Below are positions 1 through 5,434 of a stretch of 6,462 nt of DNA, one piece after another. Origin of the DNA: Cenarchaeum sp. (GTDB taxonomy: Archaea; Thermoproteota; Nitrososphaeria; Nitrososphaerales; Nitrosopumilaceae); the NCBI GenBank assembly GCA_020027365.1, contig JAHRAJ010000059.1:1-6462 (forward strand), given 5' to 3'. Below the pieces are notes generated by a model. It had not been told where the DNA came from, ran no database searches, and saw only the letters and a program-made list of their open reading frames with translations. The position numbers were made by a program, and so were the translations under genes. How positions within the stretch are numbered: position 1 is the stretch's first letter; each line of letters begins with the position of its first letter.

Positions 1-255
1 GGATCGTATCTAGACGATCACCGGGGATACCTAGTGTACTTTGTCAACATCATAGATGATGACGGCATGTATTACACGGTAATTCTGGATGCAGGCACAG
101 GAGACGTGCTTCATGAAAGCCTGAAAACCCCGGTTGCAGCAATTGAGCAGCTGTTTGAAGGATCGCATGAGGAGTGGGAAGAAGAATACGACGGTTACGA
201 AGAGGGGCATGACGACAAAGACGCAGTCGTGCAAAGAAACAACGGTTCGCCATAA
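1..255 (+). CDS. PepSY-domain secreted protein, C-terminal fragment (5' end outside window)
   Basis: The frame is open from the first base, so this is the last 84 codons of a longer gene, ending in TAA at 253-255. The GTG at 34 is only an internal codon. Visible residues 9-39 read like the end of a PepSY domain: a GYLVYFVNI strand, a DDDG turn, a YYTVILD strand and the DAGTGDVL hairpin (residues 30-37) that typically closes PepSY repeats. Residues 53-74 form a strongly acidic tail (EEWEEEYDGYEEGHDDKD), followed by a short polar end. PepSY domains are usually found outside the membrane, on secreted peptidase precursors or small secreted proteins; the fold is known but the role is often not. 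The signal peptide and any further repeats would lie upstream of the window. A T9 tract lies 37 nt after the stop. I am fairly sure of the reading frame and moderately sure of the domain. Confidence 0.75.
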   Translation, partial: GSYLDDHRGYLVYFVNIIDDDGMYYTVILDAGTGDVLHESLKTPVAAIEQLFEGSHEEWEEEYDGYEEGHDDKDAVVQRNNGSP

Positions 256-292
256 CACCGCCAACACACCGGTGTCACCAACCACCACTGAC

Positions 293-301
293 TTTTTTTT
301 T
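293..301 (+). terminator. Oligo-T tract, probable archaeal transcription terminator
   Basis: Nine consecutive T residues on the + strand, 37 nt after the PepSY gene stop, followed by a second T4 run after TAG. Archaeal RNA polymerase can terminate at T-rich tracts without a strong hairpin. A 10-nt perfect palindrome (ACACCGGTGT, 266-275) lies 17 nt upstream; it is too short and distant to count as a classical hairpin terminator. The inference rests on position and composition only. Confidence 0.55.
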
Positions 302-735
302 AGTTTTAGCAAGCCAGGGGTTGTGCACCATGAAATTGACAATGGTTTTTACGGCCATCTTGTACAATGTGCGTTAAAAACTAAGGCCGGCAATGCAATA
401 CCACACTGCATGCAATCATACACACAGTAACGCAATGTTCAGTTCTCAGCACACGTCCAATCATGGTCTGATGGTGATATCGATGCCCGGGCCGTCAAGA
501 GAGCGTGCGTATCTCGGACTAGCTGTGCAATGGAAGACATGAAAGTGCCGGCATGAATATCGGGGTTCTGAAAGGGCGCATTAATAACGATCAAAGGAAT
601 TCGGATCACATGTACAACTCGTTAAAATAGCCAATGGCTGACGAATGTGCTGGTTGTAAGCCAAATCAAAGGTTGTGCGGTTTCGGTAAATTTTTACAGG
701 TTTGCAGATTCGGGGGAAGATCGTACTTGTTGATT
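302..735. other. AT-richer intergenic stretch with no convincing gene
   Basis: About 430 nt with visibly lower GC than the genes around it. Reading frames here are short or merely shadow other frames. An ATG at 330 opens a 15-codon peptide (MKLTMVFTAILYNVR) that resembles the start of a signal peptide and then stops at TAA. It could be a remnant of a secreted-protein gene, or chance. No tRNA, rRNA, CRISPR repeat or transposase trace was seen. AT-rich patches such as TTAATAAC near 583 and TAAATTTTTAC near 686 could be promoter elements, but none sits 26 nt before a credible start. Confidence 0.5.
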
Positions 736-739
736 TTCA

Positions 740-746
740 TATAAAA
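740..746 (+). promoter_or_regulatory. TATA box upstream of the small ORF at 777
   Basis: TATAAAA is a near-ideal archaeal TATA element on the + strand, standing out where the sequence shifts from AT-rich to GC-rich. Placing the start site 26 nt from the box centre predicts transcription from about 769, which would give a leader of roughly 8 nt before GTG 777. The box may instead drive a transcript that includes the stem-loop at 936-996. Confidence 0.45.
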
Positions 747-776
747 GCCACCCACAAACGCAACGGTTCCTTTCGC

Positions 777-935
777 GTGGTGGCGGCGGTAGCTGCGGTG
801 GCGGCCATCCTGCCGGTCTGCGGCGTCACGGGCTCCTCTCATCCCCCCGCAGCAAGTCCCGACGGCTTGTACCCGGACTGCTGCCGTCTGGCGAGGTTTT
901 CGGCCGGCCCCCGCACAGCAAAAACGCAAGTGTGA
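777..935 (+). CDS. Possible small secreted or membrane peptide (52 aa), weak
   Basis: From GTG 777 (or GTG 780) the frame encodes a hydrophobic Val/Ala-rich segment (VVAAVAAVAAILPVCG) and then a Pro/Ser/Arg-rich tail with a Cys-Cys pair, ending in TGA at 933-935. The hydrophobic stretch followed by Cys recalls a signal or lipoprotein leader. Positive charges (KRNGSFR) lie just upstream in the same frame, but no start codon precedes them closer than TTG 702. Support comes from the TATA box at 740-746. Against it are the lack of a recognisable family, the short length, and a tail with no obvious folded domain. It could be chance reading of GC-rich DNA. Confidence 0.25.
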   Translation: MVAAVAAVAAILPVCGVTGSSHPPAASPDGLYPDCCRLARFSAGPRTAKTQV

Positions 936-996
936 CGGACCGTGCCTCTGCCGTTCATGCCGTCGTGCGTGCGACGGGCGGCTGTTGGACGGTCCG
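936..996 (+). other. Stem-loop / inverted repeat (nested)
   Basis: An outer perfect 8-bp stem pairs 936-943 (CGGACCGT) with 989-996 (ACGGTCCG). Inside it, 960-965 (CCGTCG) pairs with 972-977 (CGACGG) around a 6-nt loop, and 950-953 (GCCG) can pair with 979-982 (CGGC) to extend the inner arm. It begins immediately after the stop of the weak ORF at 777-935 and ends 16 nt before the next TATA box. No T-run follows, so it is not a typical terminator. It may be a structured RNA end or a protein-binding site, or arise by chance in GC-rich sequence. Confidence 0.4.
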
Positions 997-1011
997 CCCG
1001 TGCATGATAAC

Positions 1012-1018
1012 TATATTA
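1012..1018 (+). promoter_or_regulatory. TATA box for the secreted-protein gene
   Basis: TATATTA is the best promoter-like element before the secreted protein. Its centre (1015) is 26 nt before GTG 1041, the same spacing seen before pyrD and nop5. It therefore predicts either a leaderless transcript starting at GTG 1041 or a 195-nt leader before ATG 1236. Confidence 0.5.
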
Positions 1019-1235
1019 GGAATAGACTCCATATTCAGCCGTGTGTATGAAAGACATCATGCAAAAACAACGCGCCGCCGCCCCGTTGCTTGCCTCGACC
1101 ACCACCGGATCCCGGTCACCCACATTCAAGCCAAACGGCAACGGCAAGCCGGGCCGTTGGAAGGGCGGTTGCAAAATCCCCGGGATTCGCAGCCGTAGTG
1201 CAGGCATCCAAAGATCCATCCACGCCCGATCTGCC

Positions 1236-1844
1236 ATGAAACTATCCCTCTTACCAATCCTCTTTTTTCCCTTACTCGCGTGCGGCGCGGCGCACGCCCA
1301 GGAGCCTGCCAACACGCAGGTGGTGGATGCGGCATGGGGGGGCTTGCCGGTCGTGATGACGTCATATCAGGGCACATACTCTTATGATACCGCGCATCAT
1401 TCGCACGAGATTACCTTTGACGGGGCATACAACGGGACGACGTTTTACCTAAAGATTCCGCGGGGCCTTCCCGCGATGGTGCCCACGCAGGAATCCCTTG
1501 AGGCGTACCCGGGTTACCAAGTGGAGATGGACATCATCGCCGATCGCGGCGACGGCGAGGCCGTCCGGTACGAGACAGACTGCTTTGTGACCTACGCCGT
1601 CCCGTCGGCGGGGGCCAGCTTTATCATGGCGGCCTACGGGCACATACTCGCAGTAGAGGTGGAAGAGTCCGCCCCCCGGCACGTCCAGCCCGCCTGCCAC
1701 GGCGCATACGATGCCGTCGCGCGGGCCGGCGGACTGGCGGGATGCGACTCCGAGCGCGTCCCGCAGCTGAACATCATGCTAAGGGAGGTGTGCGTCTACC
1801 CAGAATCCGTACCCGTGCTGTTTGCCAGGGGGTATCTGCTGTGA
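1236..1844 (+). CDS. Secreted protein of unknown function (202 aa)
   Basis: From ATG 1236 the product starts with a textbook signal peptide: MK, a hydrophobic core (LSLLPILFFPLLACGA) and a likely cleavage after AHA at residue 21. The LLAC at residues 13-16 could alternatively serve as a loose lipobox. The exported part looks like a folded beta-rich domain with aromatic-rich strands (SYQGTYSYD, TTFYLKIP, YQVEMDIIAD, CFVTYAV) and four cysteines at 116, 154, 170 and 186, enough for two disulfides. I do not recognise the family. The frame stays open upstream to GTG 1041, which would add 65 basic, low-complexity residues before the signal peptide. I chose 1236 because the signal peptide then sits at the N-terminus, but the promoter spacing favours 1041 and no Shine-Dalgarno precedes 1236. 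The next gene downstream is convergent, so this gene is probably transcribed alone. Confidence 0.7.
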   Translation: MKLSLLPILFFPLLACGAAHAQEPANTQVVDAAWGGLPVVMTSYQGTYSYDTAHHSHEITFDGAYNGTTFYLKIPRGLPAMVPTQESLEAYPGYQVEMDIIADRGDGEAVRYETDCFVTYAVPSAGASFIMAAYGHILAVEVEESAPRHVQPACHGAYDAVARAGGLAGCDSERVPQLNIMLREVCVYPESVPVLFARGYLL

Positions 1845-2088
1845 TCGGTCACCCGGATCAGTGGATGCAGTGTGACGTGGGCCGTGCGCCTACTCGCATG
1901 CGGTTGGCGTGGTGCGTTAACGGACGGTAGTCGGACGACCAGACCCTGCCCATCGCATGTGCGTCCATGTGGTTTTACGCGTATTGGACAGGTTCGCCGC
2001 CAGCGTCCTTTCCCCGCATCCGCCACGTCGTATCGCCGTAAACAGGTTGCATGCTCAAGAGCGGACGACGCCGGGCGGGGGCTGCGGG
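1845..2088. other. Gap between convergent genes, nothing recognised
   Basis: The stretch between the stops of the secreted protein (+) and the binding protein (-) is GC-rich. It has no T-run on either strand that would mark a terminator, no tRNA-like fold that I could see, and only Arg/Pro/Cys-rich open frames typical of non-coding GC-rich DNA. Confidence 0.5.
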
Positions 2089-3450
2089 CTAGGTGTCCAG
2101 CGTGATCGAGTCGGTGGACGAGTCGTACCGGCCGACCGGCACCCACTCGCCGCCACGCACGCCCCACAGCTCATAGTTGCTGTTGTCCAGATCACCGGCC
2201 TCGTTGAGCCTGGTGGATCCTATAACGCCCGAGTGACCAGCCGCCACATCCGGAACTGCCTGTCGTATCTGGTTCACGTCGGCACCCTGCGTATGCAGCA
2301 TGGCAAGACCTACCACCCACACAGAGTCGTATGTGGAAAAGGCGTACGCGTTGGGTATGCGGCCCAGTTCGGAGACCAGCATGTCGCTGATTCTGGCATA
2401 CTTGTCGCTCTCAGACGGGGCAAACTGCATGGCGACCAGTCCGACACCCTCGGTAAACCGCCCGGATATCGGATCCTCCACAAGCTGCCTGTCCTTTACT
2501 ATTGCAGAGGCGCCAAACCACCGGACGTCGCCAAGTATGTCGTATTGTGATGCGGACTGGGCAATCTGGACCAGTTCTGTAAAGCTCATGTCGACGACGG
2601 CAACCTTTTCCACCGGAACGACGGATGCGTGCTCGCGCACCTTTTGGGCCAGCAGCGAGGCAGAGGAGGAAAACTCCGCGGCCTCTGGGTTGTAGCGTAC
2701 GCCCTCGTCGACATCCCCGCCCAAGAGCTCAAACTCCCTCGCAAAGACGTCATGCAGTCCATCGCCCCATGCATCGCCCCTCCATATCGGGACCACCGTC
2801 GTAAACCCTTGATCCGATACAAGCCGCGCCAAGACTCGCCCCTGGGTAGAGTCGTCCGGTATGAACCGGTATACGTTGTCGTCGGGGATTGCCAGCGTCG
2901 GCGCGGTGGATCCAGAGCTGATCAAAAGCATTCCGTTGTATTCGGCATAGCTCATGACGTTGCGAAGCTCCGCGCTGGACTGGGGTCCGATCACTATGCG
3001 TATGTTTTTGGCGTTGAGTGACGTGAGCTTTTCAAGGGATACGACGGGGCTCGTGGCGGTATCCTCGATGACGACGTCCAGATCCCAGTCCGCGCCGGTC
3101 TCGGCCAGATATTCGTTAAAGTCATGCTCTGCCAGATGTATGGCCGCGCGGTAATCCTCTCCGCGCGTGGACCTGTCCCCGGTCAGGGGTACGAGGCCGC
3201 CGATCATGACCGTGCCAGAGAGTGACCGCGGCTGCGGTGCGGACGTGTCGCCGGGTTGTGCTTGCTCCGGGGCAGTGGCTGGTGCCGCCGCATCCCCTCC
3301 GCCCCCCGTGTTACCGCCCTGGCCGCCGTCACCTCCGGATCCGGGCATCATCATCATCATCGGCTGCGCGGCGGCTGTAACGGCCACCACCGCCAGCACA
3401 ACCACGGCCGCCACCACCACCGCCTTTTTGCGCCCCCCGCCGCCAGACAT
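2089..3450 (-). CDS. ABC-type branched-chain amino acid-like substrate-binding protein, membrane-anchored
   Basis: The 453-aa product resembles type I periplasmic-binding proteins of the LivK / Peripla_BP_6 group. After a short basic start (MSGGGGRKK), residues 10-28 form one hydrophobic segment (signal anchor or signal peptide). Residues 36-78 are a Gly/Ala/Pro/Gln linker that would hold the receptor off the membrane. The binding domain begins near residue 79 (GTVMIGGLVPLTGD). Family-typical segments are IGPQSSAELRNV (154-165), LISSGSTAPTLA (176-187), YRFIPDDSTQGR (194-205) and the closing GDLDNSNYELWGV region (419-431). Such proteins capture a small ligand for an ABC importer or act as sensors; the ligand cannot be read here. 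The sequence has no cysteine, so it cannot be a lipoprotein. ATG 3450 is chosen over an upstream start at 3636 because the latter would run 143 nt into pyrK and because a TATA-like box lies 27 nt before 3450. No permease or ATPase gene is adjacent. Confidence 0.88.
   Translation of the reverse strand: MSGGGGRKKAVVVAAVVVLAVVAVTAAAQPMMMMMPGSGGDGGQGGNTGGGGDAAAPATAPEQAQPGDTSAPQPRSLSGTVMIGGLVPLTGDRSTRGEDYRAAIHLAEHDFNEYLAETGADWDLDVVIEDTATSPVVSLEKLTSLNAKNIRIVIGPQSSAELRNVMSYAEYNGMLLISSGSTAPTLAIPDDNVYRFIPDDSTQGRVLARLVSDQGFTTVVPIWRGDAWGDGLHDVFAREFELLGGDVDEGVRYNPEAAEFSSSASLLAQKVREHASVVPVEKVAVVDMSFTELVQIAQSASQYDILGDVRWFGASAIVKDRQLVEDPISGRFTEGVGLVAMQFAPSESDKYARISDMLVSELGRIPNAYAFSTYDSVWVVGLAMLHTQGADVNQIRQAVPDVAAGHSGVIGSTRLNEAGDLDNSNYELWGVRGGEWVPVGRYDSSTDSITLDT
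3346..3360 (-). repeat. (ATG)5 triplet repeat in the binding-protein gene
   Basis: Five tandem CAT triplets on the + strand encode Met31-Met35, directly after the hydrophobic segment and before the Gly-rich linker. The repeat is in frame, so gain or loss of a unit would change only the Met run. The same triplet is iterated more briefly within pyrK (three ATG codons, 3710-3718), and a different reading phase gives four GAT codons in pyrD (4947-4958). Confidence 0.85.
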
Positions 3451-3473
3451 GCAGGGCAAAGGGGACGGTGGTG

Positions 3474-3480
3474 ATTTATT
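3474..3480 (-). promoter_or_regulatory. TATA-like box for the binding-protein gene
   Basis: On the - strand AATAAAT is centred 27 nt before ATG 3450, inside the 43-nt gap after the pyrK stop. The spacing matches a leaderless transcript, and no Shine-Dalgarno is seen in the gap. It suggests that the binding protein is transcribed from its own promoter rather than only by read-through from pyrDK. Confidence 0.5.
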
Positions 3481-3493
3481 GTTGTCGGCTGAT

Positions 3494-4312
3494 CTAGCAG
3501 TCCTCGACCATGCCGGCCTTGTTCCTGCGGCGGCGGCCAAAATCCGGGTTTGCCAAAAGATGGTCGCCGTCAAAGACGGTGCCGTCCCTGCACACCAAAT
3601 CCGCGCCCGTGCAGCAGCTTCCGCATATGCCCACACCGCACTTCATCACGCGCTCAAGGCTCGCCTGTACGAAAATCCCCCGCGAGTGCGCAGTCTCCAC
3701 CGTCTTGTACATCATCATCTCCGGTCCACACGTGTATATTCCGTCAAAGGATGCATCCCCGGTCATCGAATCGACAAGATCGGTGACAAAACCCTTGTGG
3801 CCGCGCGTGCCGTCCTCGGTGGCCACCGCCACGCTGTGGCGTGCTGTGTTGCCTGCAAGCAGCCGGTCGGCCAGGCCGTCAAAAAACACCTCGTTGGCCG
3901 TACGGGCCCCGATGAGGACCGTGACGTCGTGATCACTGCTCATGGCGGTCAGCAGGCGCATCATGGGGACCAGTCCCGTTCCGCCGCCGACCAGCATGAC
4001 GCGGCCCGGCCTCAAATCAAACGAGTTGCCGTACGGGCCGCGTATGCCAAGCCTGCCGCCAACCGGCGTGTTGTAGAGGCCCGTCGAGGCCTGCCCGTGC
4101 CTGCGTACGGTAAACGCCGCCTTGCCCCGCTCGGGGGAGATCATCACGCTCATGGGGAGCTCGCCCACCCCCGGAATCCATACCATGGCAAACTGCCCCG
4201 GCAGCACGCCATGCATTACATCATCAGAAAAGACCAGTGTTCGAACCGTGGGCGACTCGTCCACCACCCTTTCGACGGTGACGATCGTGTGACGGTTAGG
4301 ATCCCTGTGCAA
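3494..4312 (-). CDS. pyrK: Dihydroorotate dehydrogenase electron transfer subunit (PyrK)
   Basis: PyrK carries FAD and a [2Fe-2S] cluster and passes electrons from the FMN of PyrD to NAD+, making the class 1B dihydroorotate dehydrogenase. The 272-aa product has the ferredoxin-reductase-like layout. An FAD-binding barrel covers roughly residues 8-100, with GELPMSV at 50-56 and GIRGPYGNSF at 89-98. A nucleotide-binding domain follows, with MLVGGGTGLVPM at 106-117 and the YTCGPEMM segment at 193-200. The C-terminal cluster motif KCGVGICGSC then supplies Cys225, Cys230, Cys233 and Cys241. The start is TTG 4312, overlapping the pyrD end by 17 nt. No in-frame ATG lies before residue 33, and starting there would remove the first barrel strands. 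A GGAGGA sequence (4324-4329) 11 nt upstream fits translation within an operon. The tail after the cluster is basic (GRRRRNK) and ends in Cys272. Confidence 0.93.
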   Translation of the reverse strand: MHRDPNRHTIVTVERVVDESPTVRTLVFSDDVMHGVLPGQFAMVWIPGVGELPMSVMISPERGKAAFTVRRHGQASTGLYNTPVGGRLGIRGPYGNSFDLRPGRVMLVGGGTGLVPMMRLLTAMSSDHDVTVLIGARTANEVFFDGLADRLLAGNTARHSVAVATEDGTRGHKGFVTDLVDSMTGDASFDGIYTCGPEMMMYKTVETAHSRGIFVQASLERVMKCGVGICGSCCTGADLVCRDGTVFDGDHLLANPDFGRRRRNKAGMVEDC

Positions 4313-5243
4313 GCCCCACCATCTCCTCCAGCCTCGAATAGCCCTTTTGTTCCATATACGAGGCGATTCCGGCGTTTATTCGTTCAAACGTTTGAAGCCA
4401 GCCGTCTCCCCCCATCGCACTCCCAACCTGTACCGCGCAGGCCCCGGCCAGTATAAACTCCACCGCGTCCTCCCACGTCGATATGCCCCCGCATCCGACG
4501 ACCGGCGTGTCGTACCTGGACGCAATCTCGTATACGCACCGGAGGGCTACCGGTTTTATCGGCGTTCCCGAGAGGCCGCCAATCTTGTTTGACAGGATTG
4601 GCCGTTGTGTCTGCGCGTCTATGGCCATGGCACGGATTGTGTTGATTGCGGTAATCCCGTCGGCCCCCCCCTCTATGGCAGATCCGACCGTCCGGATGTA
4701 GTGGGTGGTGCCCAGGCCCACCTTGGCCAGCACGGGTGTGCCTGCCGCCTTTTTTTTGACGGCCGCCATGATGCGGGTCACCAAGTCGGGGTCGTCGCCC
4801 ACATCGAGGCCCACGCGCGCGACGTGCGGGCATGAGAGGTTGATCTCGTATGCCGTGACACGGCAGCCGTCAAACTCGTCGATCATTGATTCAAACTCAC
4901 CCTCGGCCGAGCCCACGAGGCTTACGATTATCGGGACGGCGCCACGATCATCATCATCGCCGGCGCCGGTGGCGGCTGTGCGGATCATCTCTGCAAAGTT
5001 TCGGGCGCCCGGGTTTGACAGGCCGACCGCGTTGAGCCACCCGCCTCCCCCGACCCCAAAGACGGTCGGGTTGGGATAGCCGTCCCACGGCTCGCTGCTG
5101 ACGGACTTTGTGACCACGGCGCCGGCGCCTGCCTTGTGCAGGCGTGCAAATACATCGGTCGATATCCCCAGTATGCCCGACGCCAGAATGGCGGGCCGCT
5201 CTAGCTGGATGCTGCCAACAGCGGTTGCGATGTCAGGCGCCAT
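4296..5243 (-). CDS. pyrD: Dihydroorotate dehydrogenase catalytic subunit, class 1B (PyrD)
   Basis: This FMN enzyme oxidises dihydroorotate to orotate, the fourth step of de novo UMP synthesis, in the cytoplasm together with PyrK. The 315-aa product shows the family signatures in order: ERPAILASGILG (15-26), VVTKSVS (43-49), NAVGLSNPG (71-79), EINLSCPH (133-140) with Cys138 as the expected class 1 catalytic base, VLAKVGLG (171-178), AINTIRAMAID (199-209), GGLSGTPIKPVALR (222-235) and VVGCGGISTWEDA (248-260). The frame extends upstream to 5360, but those 39 residues look non-coding, and the family normally begins close to the ERPAILASG segment. A TATA box centred 26 nt before ATG 5243 supports this start. 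An acidic Asp96-Asp99 run encoded by GAT repeats sits in the loop before strand AVPIIVSLVG. The gene heads an operon with pyrK. Confidence 0.95.
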   Translation of the reverse strand: MAPDIATAVGSIQLERPAILASGILGISTDVFARLHKAGAGAVVTKSVSSEPWDGYPNPTVFGVGGGGWLNAVGLSNPGARNFAEMIRTAATGAGDDDDRGAVPIIVSLVGSAEGEFESMIDEFDGCRVTAYEINLSCPHVARVGLDVGDDPDLVTRIMAAVKKKAAGTPVLAKVGLGTTHYIRTVGSAIEGGADGITAINTIRAMAIDAQTQRPILSNKIGGLSGTPIKPVALRCVYEIASRYDTPVVGCGGISTWEDAVEFILAGACAVQVGSAMGGDGWLQTFERINAGIASYMEQKGYSRLEEMVGLAQGS

Positions 5244-5265
5244 TGGATTAACAGGCCGATCTTCG

Positions 5266-5272
5266 AATATAA
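5266..5272 (-). promoter_or_regulatory. TATA box for the pyrDK operon
   Basis: TTATATT on the - strand is centred at 5269, 26 nt before the pyrD ATG at 5243. That predicts transcription starting at the A of the start codon, i.e. a leaderless mRNA, and it argues against the longer open frame reaching to 5360. Confidence 0.65.
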
Positions 5273-5404
5273 CGGTTGATTTTCTTACGTGTCGGCGGCT
5301 TGCGGTTATCACCGGATCGATGCCCTGGCAGTTGCCGGCAGTCGATCCGTGCGTCATCATCCTCCGGCGGTCGCGGACGGATGTTCGCCCGCCAGATACA
5401 ATCC

Positions 5405-5412
5405 TTTTTTAA
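5405..5412 (+). promoter_or_regulatory. TATA-like box for nop5
   Basis: TTTTTTAA on the + strand is centred about 26 nt before the nop5 ATG at 5435, again matching leaderless transcription. It lies about 135 nt from the divergent pyrD box; the GC-rich DNA between them (5273-5404) shows no obvious operator palindrome. Confidence 0.55.
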
Positions 5413-5434
5413 TGGTGACCGGATCATAGCCTGC

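Noticed and set aside
450..500. Possible C/D-box guide RNA near CTGATGGTGATATCGATG
   Set aside because: It resembles a C box only loosely and no properly spaced D, C' and D' boxes were found.
932..1198. 88-codon + strand frame starting at GTG 932
   Set aside because: It runs through the stem-loop and the TATA box and overlaps the upstream extension of the secreted-protein frame, with no recognisable feature.
1872..2105. 77-codon + strand frame in the convergent gap
   Set aside because: It is rich in Arg, Cys and Pro, has no domain or promoter, and overlaps the end of the binding-protein gene.
3451..3636. N-terminal extension of the binding protein to 3636
   Set aside because: It would overlap pyrK by 143 nt and put 62 unrelated residues before a clear membrane segment that begins just after ATG 3450.
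3167..4456. 429-codon open frame on the + strand
   Set aside because: It lies antisense to pyrK and the start of the binding-protein gene; its composition is typical of the shadow frame of GC-rich genes, with no recognisable domain.
5244..5360. N-terminal extension of pyrD to ATG 5360
   Set aside because: The 39 extra residues look non-coding, the family normally starts near ATG 5243, and a TATA box lies 26 nt before 5243.
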